Notes: generated by a model not told the origin, from the letters alone. A stretch of DNA of 64,000 nucleotides from Caballeronia concitans (GCF_001544615.1 NZ_FCNV02000006.1:209843-273842), one strand, 5' to 3'. Numbered from the stretch's first letter, positions 47,763 through 59,190 are shown. Made by a program: numbers and translations.

Positions 47763-48195
47763 GATCGTCGGGAAGTCCGTCGAAATATTGTTGAAGGATG
47801 ACGCGCGCAGCTTCGGCGTCGATGTCGTCGAAGCGGCCGCGCGCGTTCGGGCGCACGCCGCGCTCGCGCAGATCGGCTTTGGCATCGACAGACGAATAGC
47901 GCTCATCGATCCATTGCACCGGCACGTTGAAACGGCCGTTCACCTGATTGCCGAAGCGCTTGGCGAGCGCGCTCATTTCGTGCGGCGTGCCGTCCGGATG
48001 CATCGGCATGCCGACGACGATCGCGTCGGGCTTCCACTCGTCGAGCAGCTTGCCCACTTCCTTGAAACGATAGTCGCGGTCGCGGTTTTCCAGCACGACG
48101 AGCGCGCGCGCATTGCGCGTCAACGTATTGCCGACGGCGACACCAATGCGTTTCTCGCCATAATCGAATGCCAGCAGCGTGGCTTCGCGGCTCAT
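47749..48195 (-). CDS. ruvX: Holliday junction resolvase-like nuclease YqgF
   Basis: A 148-residue RNase H-fold protein of the YqgF/RuvX family, involved in 16S rRNA 5'-end maturation or junction processing. Marks: [16 protein letters not shown] with the first catalytic Asp, [15 protein letters not shown], and [14 protein letters not shown] with the later acidic residue. The gene order algH-ruvX-pyrR-pyrB is common in beta- and gamma-proteobacteria. It overlaps algH by 4 bases and pyrR by 14. Confidence 0.94.
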   Translation of the reverse strand: MSREATLLAFDYGEKRIGVAVGNTLTRNARALVVLENRDRDYRFKEVGKLLDEWKPDAIVVGMPMHPDGTPHEMSALAKRFGNQVNGRFNVPVQWIDERYSSVDAKADLRERGVRPNARGRFDDIDAEAARVILQQYFDGLPDDHEFH

Positions 48196-48770
48196 GCGTG
48201 CCCTGCTTCGCCGGACAACATGGAACGCGACACGCCGAGCAGCGAGAGCGCCGCTTCGAGCCGGTCTTCGGCGGGCACTTCGAAGATGATGCGCGGATCG
48301 GCCTCCACGGTGAGCCAGCCGTTCTTCGAGATTTCCTCTTCGAGCTGGCCCGCGCCCCAGCCCGCGTGGCCGAGCGTCAGCAGGAAGCGCTCGGGGCCCT
48401 TGCCGCTCGCGACCGCTTCGAGCACGTCCTTCGACGTGGTCATGGCGAGGCCGCCGGGCACGCTCATCGACGAGCTATAGGGTTCGCCCTCGCCCGCTTC
48501 GTGCAGCACGAAGCCGCGCTCGGTCTGCACCGGACCGCCGAAGTAGACGGGCAAATGGACGAGCGGCTCGATTTCGAGCTTGAGGTCGATGCGGTTGAAA
48601 AGCGATTGAAGGTCGATGTCGGTCGGCCTGTTGATGACGAGACCCAGCGCACCGCGATCCGTGTGATCGCAAAGGTAGACCACCGTTCCCGAAAACGTCG
48701 GATCGGCCATGGAGGGCATGGCGATCAGGAACTGGTTCGTCAAATTGATGCGATCGGAAGTCTTGGACAT
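48192..48770 (-). CDS. algH: YqgE/AlgH family protein
   Basis: A 192-residue protein of the UPF0301 family. It begins with [20 protein letters not shown] and has [19 protein letters not shown] and [15 protein letters not shown], which are near-invariant in the family. The biochemical role is not known; in Pseudomonas it was linked to alginate regulation. It is the first gene of the minus-strand operon running down to plsC and is divergent from the photolyase gene; its promoter lies in the 30 bp gap or inside that gene's start. Confidence 0.93.
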   Translation of the reverse strand: MSKTSDRINLTNQFLIAMPSMADPTFSGTVVYLCDHTDRGALGLVINRPTDIDLQSLFNRIDLKLEIEPLVHLPVYFGGPVQTERGFVLHEAGEGEPYSSSMSVPGGLAMTTSKDVLEAVASGKGPERFLLTLGHAGWGAGQLEEEISKNGWLTVEADPRIIFEVPAEDRLEAALSLLGVSRSMLSGEAGHA

Positions 48771-48800
48771 AATTCAGGATTTTAACAAAGGCGCCGCCGG

Positions 48801-50306
48801 ATGGCCGACTTTGATCTGGGTCTTATGTGGTTCAGGCGGGACCTGCGCACGGCGGACAATGTTGCACTCTATCACGCGCTTACGCGCTGCCGTCGCGTGC
48901 TGTGCGCGTTCGTTTTCGACCGCGAAATCCTCGATCCGCTCGCGCGAAACGACCGCCGCGTCGCGTTCATTCACGCGAGCGTCGTCGAGCTCGATCGCAC
49001 GTTGCGGGAGGCTGGCGGGGCGCTGATCGTGCTGCACGGCGTGCCGGCCGATGCGATTCCCGCGCTCGCCCGCGAATGCGGCGTGAACGCCGTTTTTGCG
49101 AACCGCGACTACGAACCGTCCGCGAAAGCCCGCGACGACGCGATCGCCCAAACGCTCGCGGGCGCGGGCGTGCCGTTCTTCAGCTTCAAGGATCAGGCGA
49201 TCTTCGACCACGACGACGTGCTGACCGGCAGCGGCAAGCCCTACACCGTCTTCACGCCGTACAAGCGCAAGTGGCTCCAGACGCTGACGCCGGACGCGCT
49301 TGCGCCGTATGCGTCGGAGGATCATCTGCACGCGCTGACAAAGCCGCCGGCAAAGGCCGACAGCGGAGTTCCGTCGCTCGCGGAAATCGGCTTTCCCGAT
49401 GCCCACGCGCCCGCGTTTCCGCCCGGCACGAGCGGCGCGTACGAACTGTTCGACGACTTCCGCGATCGCATGACGGACTACGACCGCGCCCGCGATTTTC
49501 CCGCGCAGAAAGGCCCGAGCTATCTCGGCGTGCATCTGCGGCACGGCACGGTGTCGATTCGTGCGCTCGCCCGCGTCGCGCACGACGCCCAGCGCCACGG
49601 CGACCGGGGCGCGGCCACGTGGCTTTCCGAACTCATCTGGCGCGATTTCTACTTCGGCGTGCTGCACCATTTTCCGCGCGTGGGCATGCCGGGCGATCAT
49701 CGCGCGTTCAAGCCGGAATACGATCGCATCGAATGGGAAACGGGCGACGCCGCCGACGCGCATTTCGCCGCGTGGTGCGCGGGGCAGACCGGCTACCCGC
49801 TCGTGGACGCCGCCATGCGCCAGATCAACGCGTCCGGCTACATGCACAACCGTCTGCGCATGGTGACGGCGAGTTTTCTAACGAAGGATCTCGGCATCGA
49901 CTGGCGGCGCGGCGAGGCGTATTTCGAGGCGCAACTCAACGACTTCGAGCTGTCGTCGAACAATGGCGGATGGCAGTGGGCCGCGTCCAGCGGATGCGAC
50001 GCGCAGCCGTATTTCCGCATCTTCAATCCGGTCACGCAGTCGCGCAAATTCGACGCGGCGGGCAACTTCATTCGCCATTACGTGCCGGAACTGGCGGGGC
50101 TTTCGGACCGCGACATCCACGCGCCGTGGCTCGCGAAGCCCGACGCGCTGAAGGCGGCGAACGTGGCGCTCGGCGTGGATTATCCGGCGCCTATCGTCGA
50201 TCACGACGCCGCGCGCAAACGCACGCTCGCGCGCTACGACGTCGTGCGCGGGCCGGGCAAGCGCGCCGTCATCGAAATCGATGACGACGAAAGCAGCGAC
50301 GACTAG
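48801..50306 (+). CDS. phr: Deoxyribodipyrimidine photolyase (class I)
   Basis: Repairs cyclobutane pyrimidine dimers using light. The 501-residue flavoprotein starts MADFDLGLMWFRRDLRTADN and carries the antenna domain (residues 1-150) and the FAD domain with WLSELIWRDFYFGVLHHFPR, GYPLVDAAMRQINASGYMHN and NDFELSSNNGGWQWAASSGC. These identify a class I CPD photolyase. Its stop overlaps the end of the convergent gene at 50303 by 4 bases. Confidence 0.95.
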   Translation: MADFDLGLMWFRRDLRTADNVALYHALTRCRRVLCAFVFDREILDPLARNDRRVAFIHASVVELDRTLREAGGALIVLHGVPADAIPALARECGVNAVFANRDYEPSAKARDDAIAQTLAGAGVPFFSFKDQAIFDHDDVLTGSGKPYTVFTPYKRKWLQTLTPDALAPYASEDHLHALTKPPAKADSGVPSLAEIGFPDAHAPAFPPGTSGAYELFDDFRDRMTDYDRARDFPAQKGPSYLGVHLRHGTVSIRALARVAHDAQRHGDRGAATWLSELIWRDFYFGVLHHFPRVGMPGDHRAFKPEYDRIEWETGDAADAHFAAWCAGQTGYPLVDAAMRQINASGYMHNRLRMVTASFLTKDLGIDWRRGEAYFEAQLNDFELSSNNGGWQWAASSGCDAQPYFRIFNPVTQSRKFDAAGNFIRHYVPELAGLSDRDIHAPWLAKPDALKAANVALGVDYPAPIVDHDAARKRTLARYDVVRGPGKRAVIEIDDDESSDD

Positions 50307-51694
50307 CGGACGATGGCCGCGGGCCGCTCGATCATCGCGGTGAGCGCGACGATCGACGCGCGGCCTTCCGACGGTGCAATGCCGGCGGCCGCCTGATGCA
50401 GCATCGAACGCAAAGTGTGGGCGGCGCGTTCGGGAATGGCGGCGTCGAGCGCGGCGGCATCACCCTGTTCGGCGCCGTCGCCCTGATGTGCGATGCGCCG
50501 CCACGCGAGCCCGAGCATGTCCGCGAGCAACGCGACGTGCCCGAGCCCGAGCGCGCACGCCGCCGCGCCCAGCCGATGCGACGCGTTGGCCGCGTGCAGC
50601 GCGGTAGCGGCATCGACGGCGCCGGCTTCGCTCGCCTGCGAACCGCGCTCGACGAGCCCTTCGATCGCCGCCTCCGCGCTTTGCAGAAAGTCTTCGTACG
50701 CCGCCGCGTTCACGCGCAGCACGCCGAGGTCGCGCGTGAACGCGTCGCGCGTGCCTTCTTCGCTCGCCTGCGCCGCGCTTTGCTCCCACGCTGCTTCCGA
50801 TGCGGGCGTCGCCGCGACATGCCACGTCACGGTCAGACCGTAGTCGCGCAGCACGTCGACGTGCTCGGCGTCCTCGGGCGTCGCGCCGTACAGCGCGAAA
50901 TCGCGCCAGAGCAGCGCGAGCGTCGCGCGCACGAGCGAACGCGGCGCGAACGACGACGCATGCGCCTGATCCGCGAGCACCAGATTGAATCGGGCGTAGA
51001 GACGTTTGGCGTCGGCATGACTCGAAGCCGGCGATGCGTCGCCGCGCGAGCGCAACGCGCGCACCGTCGATGACGCGAGCCGCCAGAAATCGTAAGGATC
51101 GGAACCGGCCAGGTCCGCGAGGCAGGCGTCCAGACGCGCAAAGGTTTCGTCGGCTTCGGCTTGCGTCTGACCGGCGGGCGCGCGCAGCAGACCGAGCAGC
51201 GTCTGCTCGTAATGCGCCCGCACCCGCGCGAGCCTGTCCGGTGCGATGCCCCGCAGCGTCGCGGGCGCGATTGCGCGGCCAGCGAGCGCGAGGTCATCGT
51301 AGGAAACCGGCGCGATGCGCGTGTGCGCGGCGAGCAGCGCGTGCAATCCGCGATAGTGATCGAACAGCTCGGTCGAGCACGACAGCTCGCGCAGATTGTG
51401 ACGCTCGACGGCTGCGCCGAACACGGATAGCGCGCTTTCGACGCGCTGACGCGTGCCCTCCGACTCATCGCCGAGCGGCGCGACCAGCGCGAGCGCTTCA
51501 GCGAAACGCTGCGCGGGGAGCCATCCGGCCGAATTCAGCGCGGCGATCGCGCGCCGAAGCGCCGGCGCTGTCTCGCCCTGCCGCTGGAACGCGTGCAACG
51601 CGTCCGCGAGCGCCATTTCGGCGAGTCGCACGGAACCGCCACGCGGATTCGGCAGTGCTTCGATCGGAACGGGTAGATCGGGACGAGAGGTCAT
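50303..51694 (-). CDS. Hypothetical protein with HPt-like C-terminal segment
   Basis: Unrecognised 463-residue helical protein, rich in Ala, Leu and Arg, without signal peptide or membrane segments. Near the C terminus the stretch ASHRLGAAACALGLGHVALL (His at about 373) resembles a histidine-phosphotransfer helix of CheA/ChpA type (H-x-L-x-G). The N-terminal 150 residues resemble the pattern of FimL/PilL scaffold regions. No kinase or receiver domain is present. This is an inference from helix patterns; a novel scaffold is equally possible. It runs against the photolyase gene with a 4-base overlap. Confidence 0.65.
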   Translation of the reverse strand: MTSRPDLPVPIEALPNPRGGSVRLAEMALADALHAFQRQGETAPALRRAIAALNSAGWLPAQRFAEALALVAPLGDESEGTRQRVESALSVFGAAVERHNLRELSCSTELFDHYRGLHALLAAHTRIAPVSYDDLALAGRAIAPATLRGIAPDRLARVRAHYEQTLLGLLRAPAGQTQAEADETFARLDACLADLAGSDPYDFWRLASSTVRALRSRGDASPASSHADAKRLYARFNLVLADQAHASSFAPRSLVRATLALLWRDFALYGATPEDAEHVDVLRDYGLTVTWHVAATPASEAAWEQSAAQASEEGTRDAFTRDLGVLRVNAAAYEDFLQSAEAAIEGLVERGSQASEAGAVDAATALHAANASHRLGAAACALGLGHVALLADMLGLAWRRIAHQGDGAEQGDAAALDAAIPERAAHTLRSMLHQAAAGIAPSEGRASIVALTAMIERPAAIVR

Positions 51695-51963
51695 AACGGG
51701 CGCTCACAAGCCGGATCGCGTGCGCGGCGATGCGCCGGCGCGCGGGTGAACTGCATCATGGACGGGCGCAAGTGCCCGCTTTTCCGAAAGCGTATGCGTT
51801 TCTGAGCCGATGCGCGAGCCGATGCGCAAGCCAGCGCGCGAACCGATGCCGGAAATGGACTTTCCCGCGCGTCACGCCGCCGAACGACTTCCGCGCTGAA
51901 ACGCAGGCCGCAAAAAACACGCGCCGCATGACGTAAGCCATGCGGCGCGGGAGAGCATGCAGA

Positions 51964-52134
51964 TCAGATCTGGACCATCTCGAAATCTTCCTTGCGGGCT
52001 CCGCATTCGGGACAGGTCCAGTTGATCGGAACGTCTTCCCAGCGGGTGCCCGGCGCGATGCCCTCTTCGGGCAATCCCGCCTCTTCGTCGTAGATCCAGC
52101 CGCAGATCAGGCACATCCAGCTTCTGTATTCCAT
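51964..52134 (-). CDS. rubA: Rubredoxin
   Basis: A 56-residue iron protein. The two Fe-binding knuckles are CLICG (C8, C11) and CPECG (C41, C44), with the usual WIYDEEAGLPEEGI and TRWEDVP blocks between. It transfers single electrons, typically to oxygenases or reductases. In related bacteria it stands divergent from thiD, as here (52398). Length and spacing match standard rubredoxin exactly. It is too short for most ORF calls and easily missed. Confidence 0.95.
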   Translation of the reverse strand: MEYRSWMCLICGWIYDEEAGLPEEGIAPGTRWEDVPINWTCPECGARKEDFEMVQI

Positions 52135-52397
52135 ACTTATGCCGCGTCGATTGATCGGTTTAAATTAGGACATGATGGTACCGTGTTGCCGAGTCGATGC
52201 CTAGCAAGCCGCCCCGCCGCCGTTCTCCCGAATAGCGGGACGACAGCGCCCGCGCATCGAAAAAGCGCGGATGCGACAGCAGGCGGGCGGCAATAGGACG
52301 CATAATCGAACATGGCCGGGCAGCGCGCGCGAGTGCGACGCATTCCCGGACCGCTCCGTTCCACTTGCGCCATCCAATTCGTATCAAAACATCGAAA

Positions 52398-53288
52398 ATG
52401 TCCGCTTTTGCCATGACCGGCGACTCTCCACCGATCGTTCTGACCTTTGGCCTCTCGGACCCGACGGGCGGCTCGGGCTTGCAGGCCGACTTGCTGACGC
52501 TCGCGAGCATGGGCTGCCACGGCGCCACGGTGCTGACCGGCTACGCCGTGCGCGACTCCGCGAGCTGCGACGAAGTGAACGGTCTCGACCCCGACGCCGT
52601 CGCCACGCAGGCGCGCATGTTGCTCGAGGACATGCCGGTCGCCGCGTTCAAGATCGGCGCGGCGACGCGGGCGGAAGTCGTATCGGCGATCGCCGAAGTG
52701 GTATCCGATTACGACGACGTTCCGCTGATCCTCGCGCCCGACTTTACGCTCGATGACGAACACGTGCTCTCGGCCGACGAATTGCGCGAATCGCTCGCCG
52801 ATCTCCTTGTGCCGCAAACGACCATGCTGATCGCCGATCACGCCACGCTCTTGCAACTCGCGCAGCCCGACAGCGACGCCGAAGCGCCCACGCTCGATTC
52901 CGCGATTTCCCATATTCTGTCGCAGGGCTGCGAGTACGTTCTCGCGATGGAAACCGGCACGCACCGGCACGTGAACACGCTGTACAGCGAGGAAGGACAG
53001 GTGCGGCAGGACATGTGGGATCGGGGGCTGCATCGCGTGATGGGCCTGACGGATACGCTGGGCGCGGCCGTCGCGGCGCTGCTGGCCAACGGACAGGAGC
53101 CCGCCGAGGCCGCCCGCGAGGCGCAGGAGTACGTGTTTCAGGCCGCGCGCGCGGCGTTCCGTCCGGGCATGGGCGCGTATCTGCCGGACCGCTTCTTCTG
53201 GGCGCGTTCCAACGATGCCGACGACGAGACCGACGCATCCGCGCTCTCCGACGAATCGGCCGGGCTGCCGGGAGAAGCGCGGCACTAA
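52398..53288 (+). CDS. thiD: Hydroxymethylpyrimidine/phosphomethylpyrimidine kinase
   Basis: Phosphorylates HMP to HMP-PP for thiamine synthesis. The 296-residue ribokinase-fold enzyme starts at ATG 52398 (MSAFAM; the frame also opens at 52365). It has the substrate site GLSDPTGGSGLQADLLTLAS and the glycine-rich catalytic block VMGLTDTLGAAVAALLANGQ. The canonical GTGCxxS anion-hole motif is replaced by TDTLGAA, a divergence worth noting; substrate preference might differ. Divergent from rubA. Confidence 0.85.
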   Translation: MSAFAMTGDSPPIVLTFGLSDPTGGSGLQADLLTLASMGCHGATVLTGYAVRDSASCDEVNGLDPDAVATQARMLLEDMPVAAFKIGAATRAEVVSAIAEVVSDYDDVPLILAPDFTLDDEHVLSADELRESLADLLVPQTTMLIADHATLLQLAQPDSDAEAPTLDSAISHILSQGCEYVLAMETGTHRHVNTLYSEEGQVRQDMWDRGLHRVMGLTDTLGAAVAALLANGQEPAEAAREAQEYVFQAARAAFRPGMGAYLPDRFFWARSNDADDETDASALSDESAGLPGEARH

Positions 53289-53355
53289 GCAAAACAAAAG
53301 CAGAAGCAGTGAACCGAGGTAGCAGGAGACCACACAAGGGAGGCTTCGCGAGCGC

Positions 53356-54132
53356 ATGCCGTATCGATTGCCCCATCTGCACAAGCCCGGCCCGCAAGGC
53401 GCGATTCGCGTCGGCTGCGCGGGCTGGTCACTGACGAGCGCCGTCTCCTCGAGTTTTCCGGACGAAGGCTCGCACCTCGAACGCTACGGGCGCGTGCTCA
53501 CCTGCGTCGAGATCAACTCCAGCTTCTACAAGCCGCACCGCGAGCAGACTTACGAAAAGTGGGCGCAGAGCGTGCCGGAATCGTTTCGATTTTCGGTGAA
53601 GCTGCCCAAGGCGATTACCCACGACGCGCGGCTCCTCGAGACCGAACCGCTCATCGAGGATTTCCTGCACGGCGCCACCCTTCTCGGCGACAAGCTCGGC
53701 TGCTGGCTCGTGCAGCTGCCGCCGAGCCTGCCCTTCGAGCACGATCTGGCCAACGCGTTCTTCAAGGCGCTGCGCGAGCGCACGAAGCTGCCGGTCGCGT
53801 GCGAGGCGCGGCATCCGACGTGGTTCACGGCGGAGGCGGCGGCGCTTTTGAAGGCGCATCAGATCGCGTACGTCGATGCCGATCCGATTCCCGACGATTG
53901 CGAGATCAAGCATCGGGCGGACGCGTCGCTCGTGTATGTGCGGCTGCACGGATCGCCCGAGCTCTACAAGTCTTCCTACGACTACACGTATCTCGACCAT
54001 CTCGCGCATACGCTGCATGCGCGCGCGAAGAAAACCGCCGAGGTCTGGTGCATCTTCGACAACACCGCGCAAGGCAACGCGCAGCCCAATGCGCTGCATC
54101 TGATGGAACGATTGCGGATTCATCACCGCTGA
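53356..54132 (+). CDS. DUF72 (YecE-like) TIM-barrel protein
   Basis: A 258-residue protein of the DUF72 family. Marks are RVGCAGWSL at the first strand, VEINSSFYKPHREQTYEKWA, FRFSVKLPKAITHDARL, LVQLPPSLPF and a closing CIFDNTAQGNAQPNAL. DUF72 proteins are TIM barrels often found with nucleic-acid or lipoate genes, but no reaction is established. It lies 67 bp after thiD on the same strand and is complete. Confidence 0.9.
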   Translation: MPYRLPHLHKPGPQGAIRVGCAGWSLTSAVSSSFPDEGSHLERYGRVLTCVEINSSFYKPHREQTYEKWAQSVPESFRFSVKLPKAITHDARLLETEPLIEDFLHGATLLGDKLGCWLVQLPPSLPFEHDLANAFFKALRERTKLPVACEARHPTWFTAEAAALLKAHQIAYVDADPIPDDCEIKHRADASLVYVRLHGSPELYKSSYDYTYLDHLAHTLHARAKKTAEVWCIFDNTAQGNAQPNALHLMERLRIHHR

Positions 54133-54171
54133 ACGCGGTTCAGGTTTGCCTTTTCCATACGGAGAAGCCCG

Positions 54172-54606
54172 ATGCACAAGCCGGCACGATGGACCGCACG
54201 CCTCGTTCAGGCCGCGATGTTCGCCTCGCTCTTTCATTTCGCGCTGCCTGCGCAGGCTCAGACCAGCGCGCCGCAAGTTCCGCCCGCGACGCCCGCCGGC
54301 GACGGCACGTTCCTGCTGACCATCTTCCTGAAGCATGATCAATCGAAGCCGCTGCCGAAGATAAACGAACAGTTGAAGGAGCAAGGCTTCTTCAAGACGT
54401 TTCCGCCGCCGGGCGTCGAAGTGGTGTCGTGGTACGTGATGATGGGCATCGGCCAGGTGGTGACGCTGCGCGTGCCCGCCGAGCGGCTGCGCGAAGTGAA
54501 TCGCGCGATCGAAACAACTGCGTGGGGCGGCTACAACACGGAGTTCTATCCGACCTACGACTATAAGGCCGCCGCGCAGAACCTGCGCGATCAGATGAAC
54601 AAATAG
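54172..54606 (+). CDS. Small secreted hypothetical protein
   Basis: A 144-residue protein with a clear signal peptide (basic start MHKPARWTARLVQ, hydrophobic core AAMFASLFHFALP, cleavage after AQA near residue 29). The mature part is about 110 residues, mixed alpha/beta, with FLLTIFLKHDQSKPLPKINE and GGYNTEFYPTYDYKAAAQ. Many Burkholderia genomes appear to hold a similar protein, but no function is known to me. It ends 27 bp before a terminator. Confidence 0.8.
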   Translation: MHKPARWTARLVQAAMFASLFHFALPAQAQTSAPQVPPATPAGDGTFLLTIFLKHDQSKPLPKINEQLKEQGFFKTFPPPGVEVVSWYVMMGIGQVVTLRVPAERLREVNRAIETTAWGGYNTEFYPTYDYKAAAQNLRDQMNK

Positions 54607-54632
54607 TGCCGCGTTTTCGATGGACGAAGAAA

Positions 54633-54657
54633 AACCCGCATCGCTGCGGGTTTTTTT
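54633..54657 (+). terminator. Rho-independent terminator
   Basis: AACCCGCA (54633-54640) pairs with TGCGGGTT (54645-54652) around TCGC, followed by a run of seven T. It stops the plus-strand transcript ending at 54606. A-rich bases before the stem mean it could also work for groEL, read from the other side. Confidence 0.9.
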
Positions 54658-54717
54658 CTGGCATGACGCGAGCCTCTTTCGAAGCTCGCGCCGATGTAAT
54701 TCGGCTCGGAAGCCAGA

Positions 54718-56379
<1,662 letters not shown>

Positions 56380-56454
56380 TCAGTGTGCTCCGGCTTCGGC
56401 GCGGCGCGCTGCGTAGCGCTGCCTCAGTGGCGAAGCCGATTGCAGGAAGGATGC

Positions 56455-56745
56455 TTACTTGACCAGAACGGCCATGATGTCTTCTTCGCGCATGACGAGC
56501 AGTTCCTGCCCGTCGACCTTGACGGTCTGGCCAGCGTACTTGCCGAACAGAACGCGGTCGCCGACCTTCACGTCGAGGGCGATTTGCGCGCCCTTGTCAT
56601 CGCGCTTGCCCGGGCCGATGGCCAGGACTTCGCCTTGATCCGGCTTTTCTGCCGCTGCTTCCGGAATCACGATGCCCGATGCGGTCTTGGTTTCCTGGTC
56701 CAGACGTTTGACGATGACGCGATCGTGCAAAGGACGAAGGTTCAT
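56455..56745 (-). CDS. groS: 10 kDa co-chaperonin GroES
   Basis: The 96-residue lid of the chaperonin. It starts [20 protein letters not shown] with [20 protein letters not shown] and [17 protein letters not shown], which are diagnostic. The ATG at 56745 (MNLRPL) is preferred to 56751. Leads the groESL operon. Confidence 0.98.
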   Translation of the reverse strand: MNLRPLHDRVIVKRLDQETKTASGIVIPEAAAEKPDQGEVLAIGPGKRDDKGAQIALDVKVGDRVLFGKYAGQTVKVDGQELLVMREEDIMAVLVK

Positions 56746-56824
56746 ACACACTCCTCTCTTGAATGAGACTGAAAACGCGGGAAAACCCGTCTTTTAGGTG
56801 AAAACCCGCCGGACGGAAATCTTG

Positions 56825-56851
56825 TTAGCACTCTCGTGCCGTGAGTGCCAA
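56825..56851 (-). promoter_or_regulatory. CIRCE operator (HrcA-binding site) of groESL
   Basis: The inverted repeat TTAGCACTC (56825-56833), nine bases, GAGTGCCAA (56843-56851) is the CIRCE element with one mismatch from the consensus. It sits directly behind the -10 box of the promoter, where HrcA binding would block transcription at normal temperature. Confidence 0.95.
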
Positions 56852-56879
56852 TTATATGGACGGCATTTGACAATTTCAA
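56851..56879 (-). promoter_or_regulatory. Sigma70-type promoter of groESL
   Basis: On the minus strand TTGAAA (plus-strand 56874-56879) and TATAAT (56851-56856) are separated by exactly 17 bp. The -10 box is a perfect consensus and touches the CIRCE element, so heat control is by HrcA release from a strong housekeeping promoter. Confidence 0.9.
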
Positions 56880-57838
56880 GGAGCTAGCTGCCCGGGGGAG
56901 TTCTTTGGTGTCGAAGTTCACCGTACATTGATGTTGAGATCCTAACTTTGAACTTTGCTCACTCAACTCTGAACTTCTACCGAGCATCCCAGCCGGCTGC
57001 GGGGTGGGCTTTTCTTGACGAAACAATAGCTTAGTGGATAGCTCGTGGTTCTGCGGTGCCCGCACCAACCGGCTAACGCCCGCGGTTTTTAGGTGGCCTC
57101 CCGCACAAACGTCGGAGGTCGCCGACTCAGTAGGGTAAACCTCGTGGATTAGAGCCCGCGTATCGCTTAAGTGTGAACGGCCATGAAAACGACGCGCCGT
57201 GTAGCGGCCGCTCAACACCGAGAAGTGGCCCCTTTTTACATCTGAAAACCGGCTTGAATCGGTTTTACGACTAAGCTGGGGCACCCGTAGATTGCCGCAA
57301 GGTTGTCTGGCGCCAAGGAGAGCGGAAAGTTCGCATTCGCTGCGGGCTTCTGGTCGATCATGGACCGACACTCACAAAGGACGGAGCGCGTGCAAGTGAT
57401 CGGATTAGCTGTCGATTCCGCTGGTCTCTTACAGGAGCGGAATTCGTTGTCCACGAAGGTGCTGATACGAACGACTGCCGCGCTACGGAAGTGAGCGGCA
57501 CGCCGACAAGATCAGGTCAGAGGGTGAAGGCAGCTGGCGCCCATGAACGGCCGTCGAGGTCGTCGTCCAGTTCGGCTATCGGAGGCCCCGTCCCTCCCGG
57601 CTCAATGACCGTTATCCGGCGATCAGTTTGGCGCCGGCACTGCCGCAAGTCGGCCACCTCCGGACGTTGGCCTCCGCCGTCACGCGGACGTTCGAACGTC
57701 GTCTCGGCCCAGGCAACGGACCTTCGTGAGCGGACCATGTCCGTCGGCTTGTCGGTCGGCACAACCGTTCTTATTGGTTTCGCACGCCGGTTTCGATAGC
57801 TTGCCTGCAATAGAAAAACGAGCTGGGCGCATGCGCGA
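56880..57838. other. Gene-poor region between groESL and the acyltransferase
   Basis: Almost 1 kb with only short frames that do not resemble proteins. No repeat, RNA gene or insertion sequence is recognisable. It may hold eroded mobile DNA. Confidence 0.4.
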
Positions 57839-58828
57839 TCAATAAACCGGAGGCATGCCCTCTGGACGATGTTTGAAGCGTCGATGCACCCAGTAGTACT
57901 GGGCAGGAATCTTCAGTATCTGGGTCTCGAGAAACGCATTCATGCAACGCGCATCATTCGTATCGCTTTCCGATGGAAAATCGCTGAGGGGCGCAAAAAC
58001 GCTCAACCGATACCCTTTGAAATCCGGCAGCACTTCCGTGACGAACGGCACAACGCGCGCGCGCCCTATTCTCGCAAGTCGCGAAACAGAGGTTAGCGTG
58101 CACGCCGGGATGCCAAAAAATGGCACAAAGACTGAGTTTTCGATGCCATGGTCCATGTCCGCAGCAAGCATGACCGGTTTGCCCTCTCGAAGAAGTCGCA
58201 CGATCTTTCTCGCGCTGGTCGAACGTTCGATCATTTCTGCGCCGAATCGGCCCCGCTGCCGCCTGGCTAGATCACAAAGACGAGTGTTCGACATGTGCGT
58301 GAACAACGACGCGACTGGCATCTTCTGTGAGTAACGCATGCACCCGACCTCGATGCCCACGAAGTGAAACCCCATAAAGATCGTGGGCGGCGCATCGCGG
58401 TCCTCGAGATCAATCGCGCTTTCGACCTGGACAAGGCTTCGGATCCTTCGCGCGCTACCAAACCATTGCACGCCTCGTTCGAGATAACTGCGGACGACCT
58501 GCCGGAAGTGTTCCCTCGCAAGCTCATCGCAGTCAGGTTCCGACTTTTCCGGAAAGCAGAGGCGCAGGTTCACAAGGACTATGTGTTTGCGGCGACTGGG
58601 AAGCGCATATAGGGCCGCGCCGATCGCGCTGCCAAGCCTGGCGATTAATTGGTAAGGAAGTAACGAGAGCGTGCGAAGTAAAGCTACGACGAGCAGATGA
58701 CCGAGTTGCTGCAAGACCTGCTCCTGTGTCGCGGACAGCCAAGCTACCTGGAAATGCTTCCATTCGCTGACCACAAACGTTGATCCATAAAATTTCCAGG
58801 GCGAAGTCGCTGTCCTGGCGTGTCCCAT
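57839..58828 (-). CDS. LpxL/HtrB-family acyltransferase (lipid A or ornithine lipid type)
   Basis: A 329-residue member of the bacterial lipid A acyltransferase family. A hydrophobic N-terminal region (LLVVALLRTLSLLPYQLIA) is followed by the catalytic block GFHFVGIEVG (H-x4-E) and FVPFFGIPACTL. It moves acyl chains onto a lipid acceptor at the inner membrane. The N-terminal 40 residues are not typical, so the start may lie further in. It is isolated between two gene-poor regions. Whether it makes lipid A or another acylated lipid is not clear. Confidence 0.82.
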   Translation of the reverse strand: MGHARTATSPWKFYGSTFVVSEWKHFQVAWLSATQEQVLQQLGHLLVVALLRTLSLLPYQLIARLGSAIGAALYALPSRRKHIVLVNLRLCFPEKSEPDCDELAREHFRQVVRSYLERGVQWFGSARRIRSLVQVESAIDLEDRDAPPTIFMGFHFVGIEVGCMRYSQKMPVASLFTHMSNTRLCDLARRQRGRFGAEMIERSTSARKIVRLLREGKPVMLAADMDHGIENSVFVPFFGIPACTLTSVSRLARIGRARVVPFVTEVLPDFKGYRLSVFAPLSDFPSESDTNDARCMNAFLETQILKIPAQYYWVHRRFKHRPEGMPPVY

Positions 58829-59190
58829 TTAAGGGGTGCGTCGATAGGGGCTAAGTCAAACTCCGGCCCGACTTCATGGTGCTGTCCACGCGACGGCTGG
58901 TGGAAGCGGCGAAGATTGGCCGGGGTGTGGACATCGTAGTTGGCCTTTTCACGGTACCGCGAGCCAATGGAGTATCGCACGCTGCTGCGGGCGAATGGGC
59001 TTTGAGCACGACCAGGAACCTTCCTGAGTCTTGCGATGAAATTAGAAGCGTTCTGGTTGGATTGCGGCGTGGACGGCTACGCACAACTGACTGCCACCGC
59101 GCGTCCTGACTGCGCTTTCCAGCGCTCTTTACCTTCGAAAACTGAAAATTGGTGTATTTGCGGAAAGGCTAGCAGCCGAAACGAAGGCTA
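58829..59190. other. Gene-poor DNA
   Basis: About 360 bp with short broken frames; probably mobile-element debris. No recognisable gene. Confidence 0.35.

Noticed and set aside
48827-50284. A 485-residue plus-strand frame inside the photolyase gene
   Set aside because: Same strand but shifted frame, Arg/Ala-rich and without motifs; the photolyase frame is clear.
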